Below, in pieces: positions 63,427 to 64,000 of a DNA stretch of 64,000 nucleotides. The stretch covers positions 2,852,001-2,916,000 of the forward strand of contig CM121342.1 of NCBI GenBank assembly GCA_051530055.1. Reading direction: 5' to 3'. This stretch comes from Neoechinorhynchus agilis. Its lineage: Eukaryota > Acanthocephala. The notes under the pieces are model-generated. The model ran no database searches. It was not told the origin of the DNA and saw only the letters and a program-made list of their open reading frames with translations. Both the position numbers and the translations under genes were made by a program. Numbering within the stretch: position 1 is the stretch's first letter; each line of letters opens with the position of its first letter.

Positions 63427-63730
63427 TTATACGGCAAACTCAATGTATTCGTACATCTCTTTTTGCCAAGGGCAATGACATTTCATGGTTCGTTTAATTG
63501 CAGCGATGCTTTTATCATTTAATCGAAAGACGTTCAAGTCGCAAAGGCTAAATGGAATGATCATTTCTTGTTTCATTGAAGTTAAAGCGTGTAGCTTGTC
63601 CCAAAATAACCTTATTTCCCAAATCTGAATAAGGCCTCTGTCGAGATGAAAGGAATTAGGCAATTCAAGAATGACGGTTCTGGAAATTGCAAGAAATTTT
63701 ACTTTCTTTTCAAGATTTATTATTTAAACA
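63427..63730 (-). pseudogene. C-terminal exon or relic, possibly of an LRR gene
   Basis: An open minus frame of about 100 codons with no start (LEKKVKFLAISRTVILELP ... IAAIKRTMKCHCPWQKEMYE) ending in a stop at 63427. The CxC plus W near the end recalls an LRR C-terminal cap, which the adjacent LRR gene lacks. It is either the last exon of a gene further right or a leftover of a duplicated LRR gene. Not recognised with certainty. Confidence 0.35.
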
Positions 63731-63769
63731 AACATCTTTATCATTCAATGCCACGAGGATGCATTTAGC

Positions 63770-64000
63770 ATTCCCTTTTTAATCTTACAGTTGATTCTCC
63801 AATAAAAATAGTTGGCTGCACTGGGAAACCATTTTCCACGGTTAAAAAATTCTGCAGTGCCTGGTCCAACGGCATCAATACTCGCAATGGCTCGAGGGCT
63901 GCCCTGATTTTGTGACTTCACCTCCATCTTCCGCATCGAACTCAACCTTCCTTTGAAGTTATTCCTCTTCAACCGTTATGCTCACATTATCCTTTTCTTG
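63770..64000. repeat. Dispersed repeat fragment
   Basis: TTGATTCTCCAATAAAAATA, GTTGGCTGCAC and CAACGGCATCAAT parallel 16913-16985 (TTGATTCTCTGATGATAAAA, GTTGGCTGCACGG, GACGGCACCAAT), so both belong to one short repeat. The 75-codon minus frame here overlaps it and is not supported as a gene. Confidence 0.4.

Noticed and set aside
63745-63972. 75-codon minus ORF
   Set aside because: Overlaps a dispersed repeat also found at 16913-16985; no motif.

Overview
This window is animal nuclear DNA. It is AT-rich, its few host genes have 40-60 base GT-AG introns and AATAAA signals, and most of the rest is transposable elements and tandem repeats. The ribosomal protein S6, Maelstrom, PLAT and Toll-like LRR families point to an invertebrate. 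The abundance of Penelope-like elements, CR1/Jockey-type LINEs and Ty3/gypsy fossils fits an arthropod or another ecdysozoan, but I cannot name a species.

Host genes, mostly on the minus strand: a decayed or unresolved Maelstrom-like locus (0.3-1.26 kb); a 574-residue Arg/Asn/Gln-rich protein with a PYM/WIBG-like N-terminus and a large internal duplication (6.4-8.2 kb); intronless RpS6 (13.7-14.4 kb); a spliced coiled-coil gene (17.1-18.7 kb); five tandem paralogues for small secreted cysteine-rich proteins (34.3-39.0 kb); a tandem-PLAT gene with about 23 exons (49.9-54.1 kb); a small two-exon candidate (55.8-56.1 kb); and a secreted LRR protein (61.3-63.3 kb) with a C-terminal relic of another gene upstream.

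Repeats: about 15 copies of a 151-bp unit start some 60 bases upstream of the RpS6 start codon and look like an amplified copy of its promoter. A 9.4-kb satellite of about 127-bp units (22.5-31.9 kb) holds a suspicious T20/C130 homopolymer. Ty3/gypsy fossils lie at 9.6-10.5, 20.7-22.3, 32.3-33.0, 45.9-46.4 and 56.3-56.6 kb. Penelope-like copies lie at 2.6-4.0, 40.7-41.2, 46.7-49.4 and 60.0-60.7 kb, several with hammerhead-ribozyme-like cores. LINE copies lie at 1.8-2.6, 10.5-12.3, 32.0-32.2, 39.0-42.7, 43.3-45.2, 56.6-59.5 and 60.9-61.1 kb. There are also a tRNA-derived SINE with a clean target duplication, foldback elements and other dispersed repeats.

I found no operon-like or defence-type system. 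The best leads are the RpS6 promoter-derived satellite; the cysteine-rich cluster, in which paralogues look mosaic and one gene has been cut off from its CCAAT-type element by a LINE; the PLAT gene whose disordered tail is built from small symmetric phase-1 exons; and the recurring hammerhead-like cores, which may extend into the large satellite. All exon models and homologies here were read by eye.
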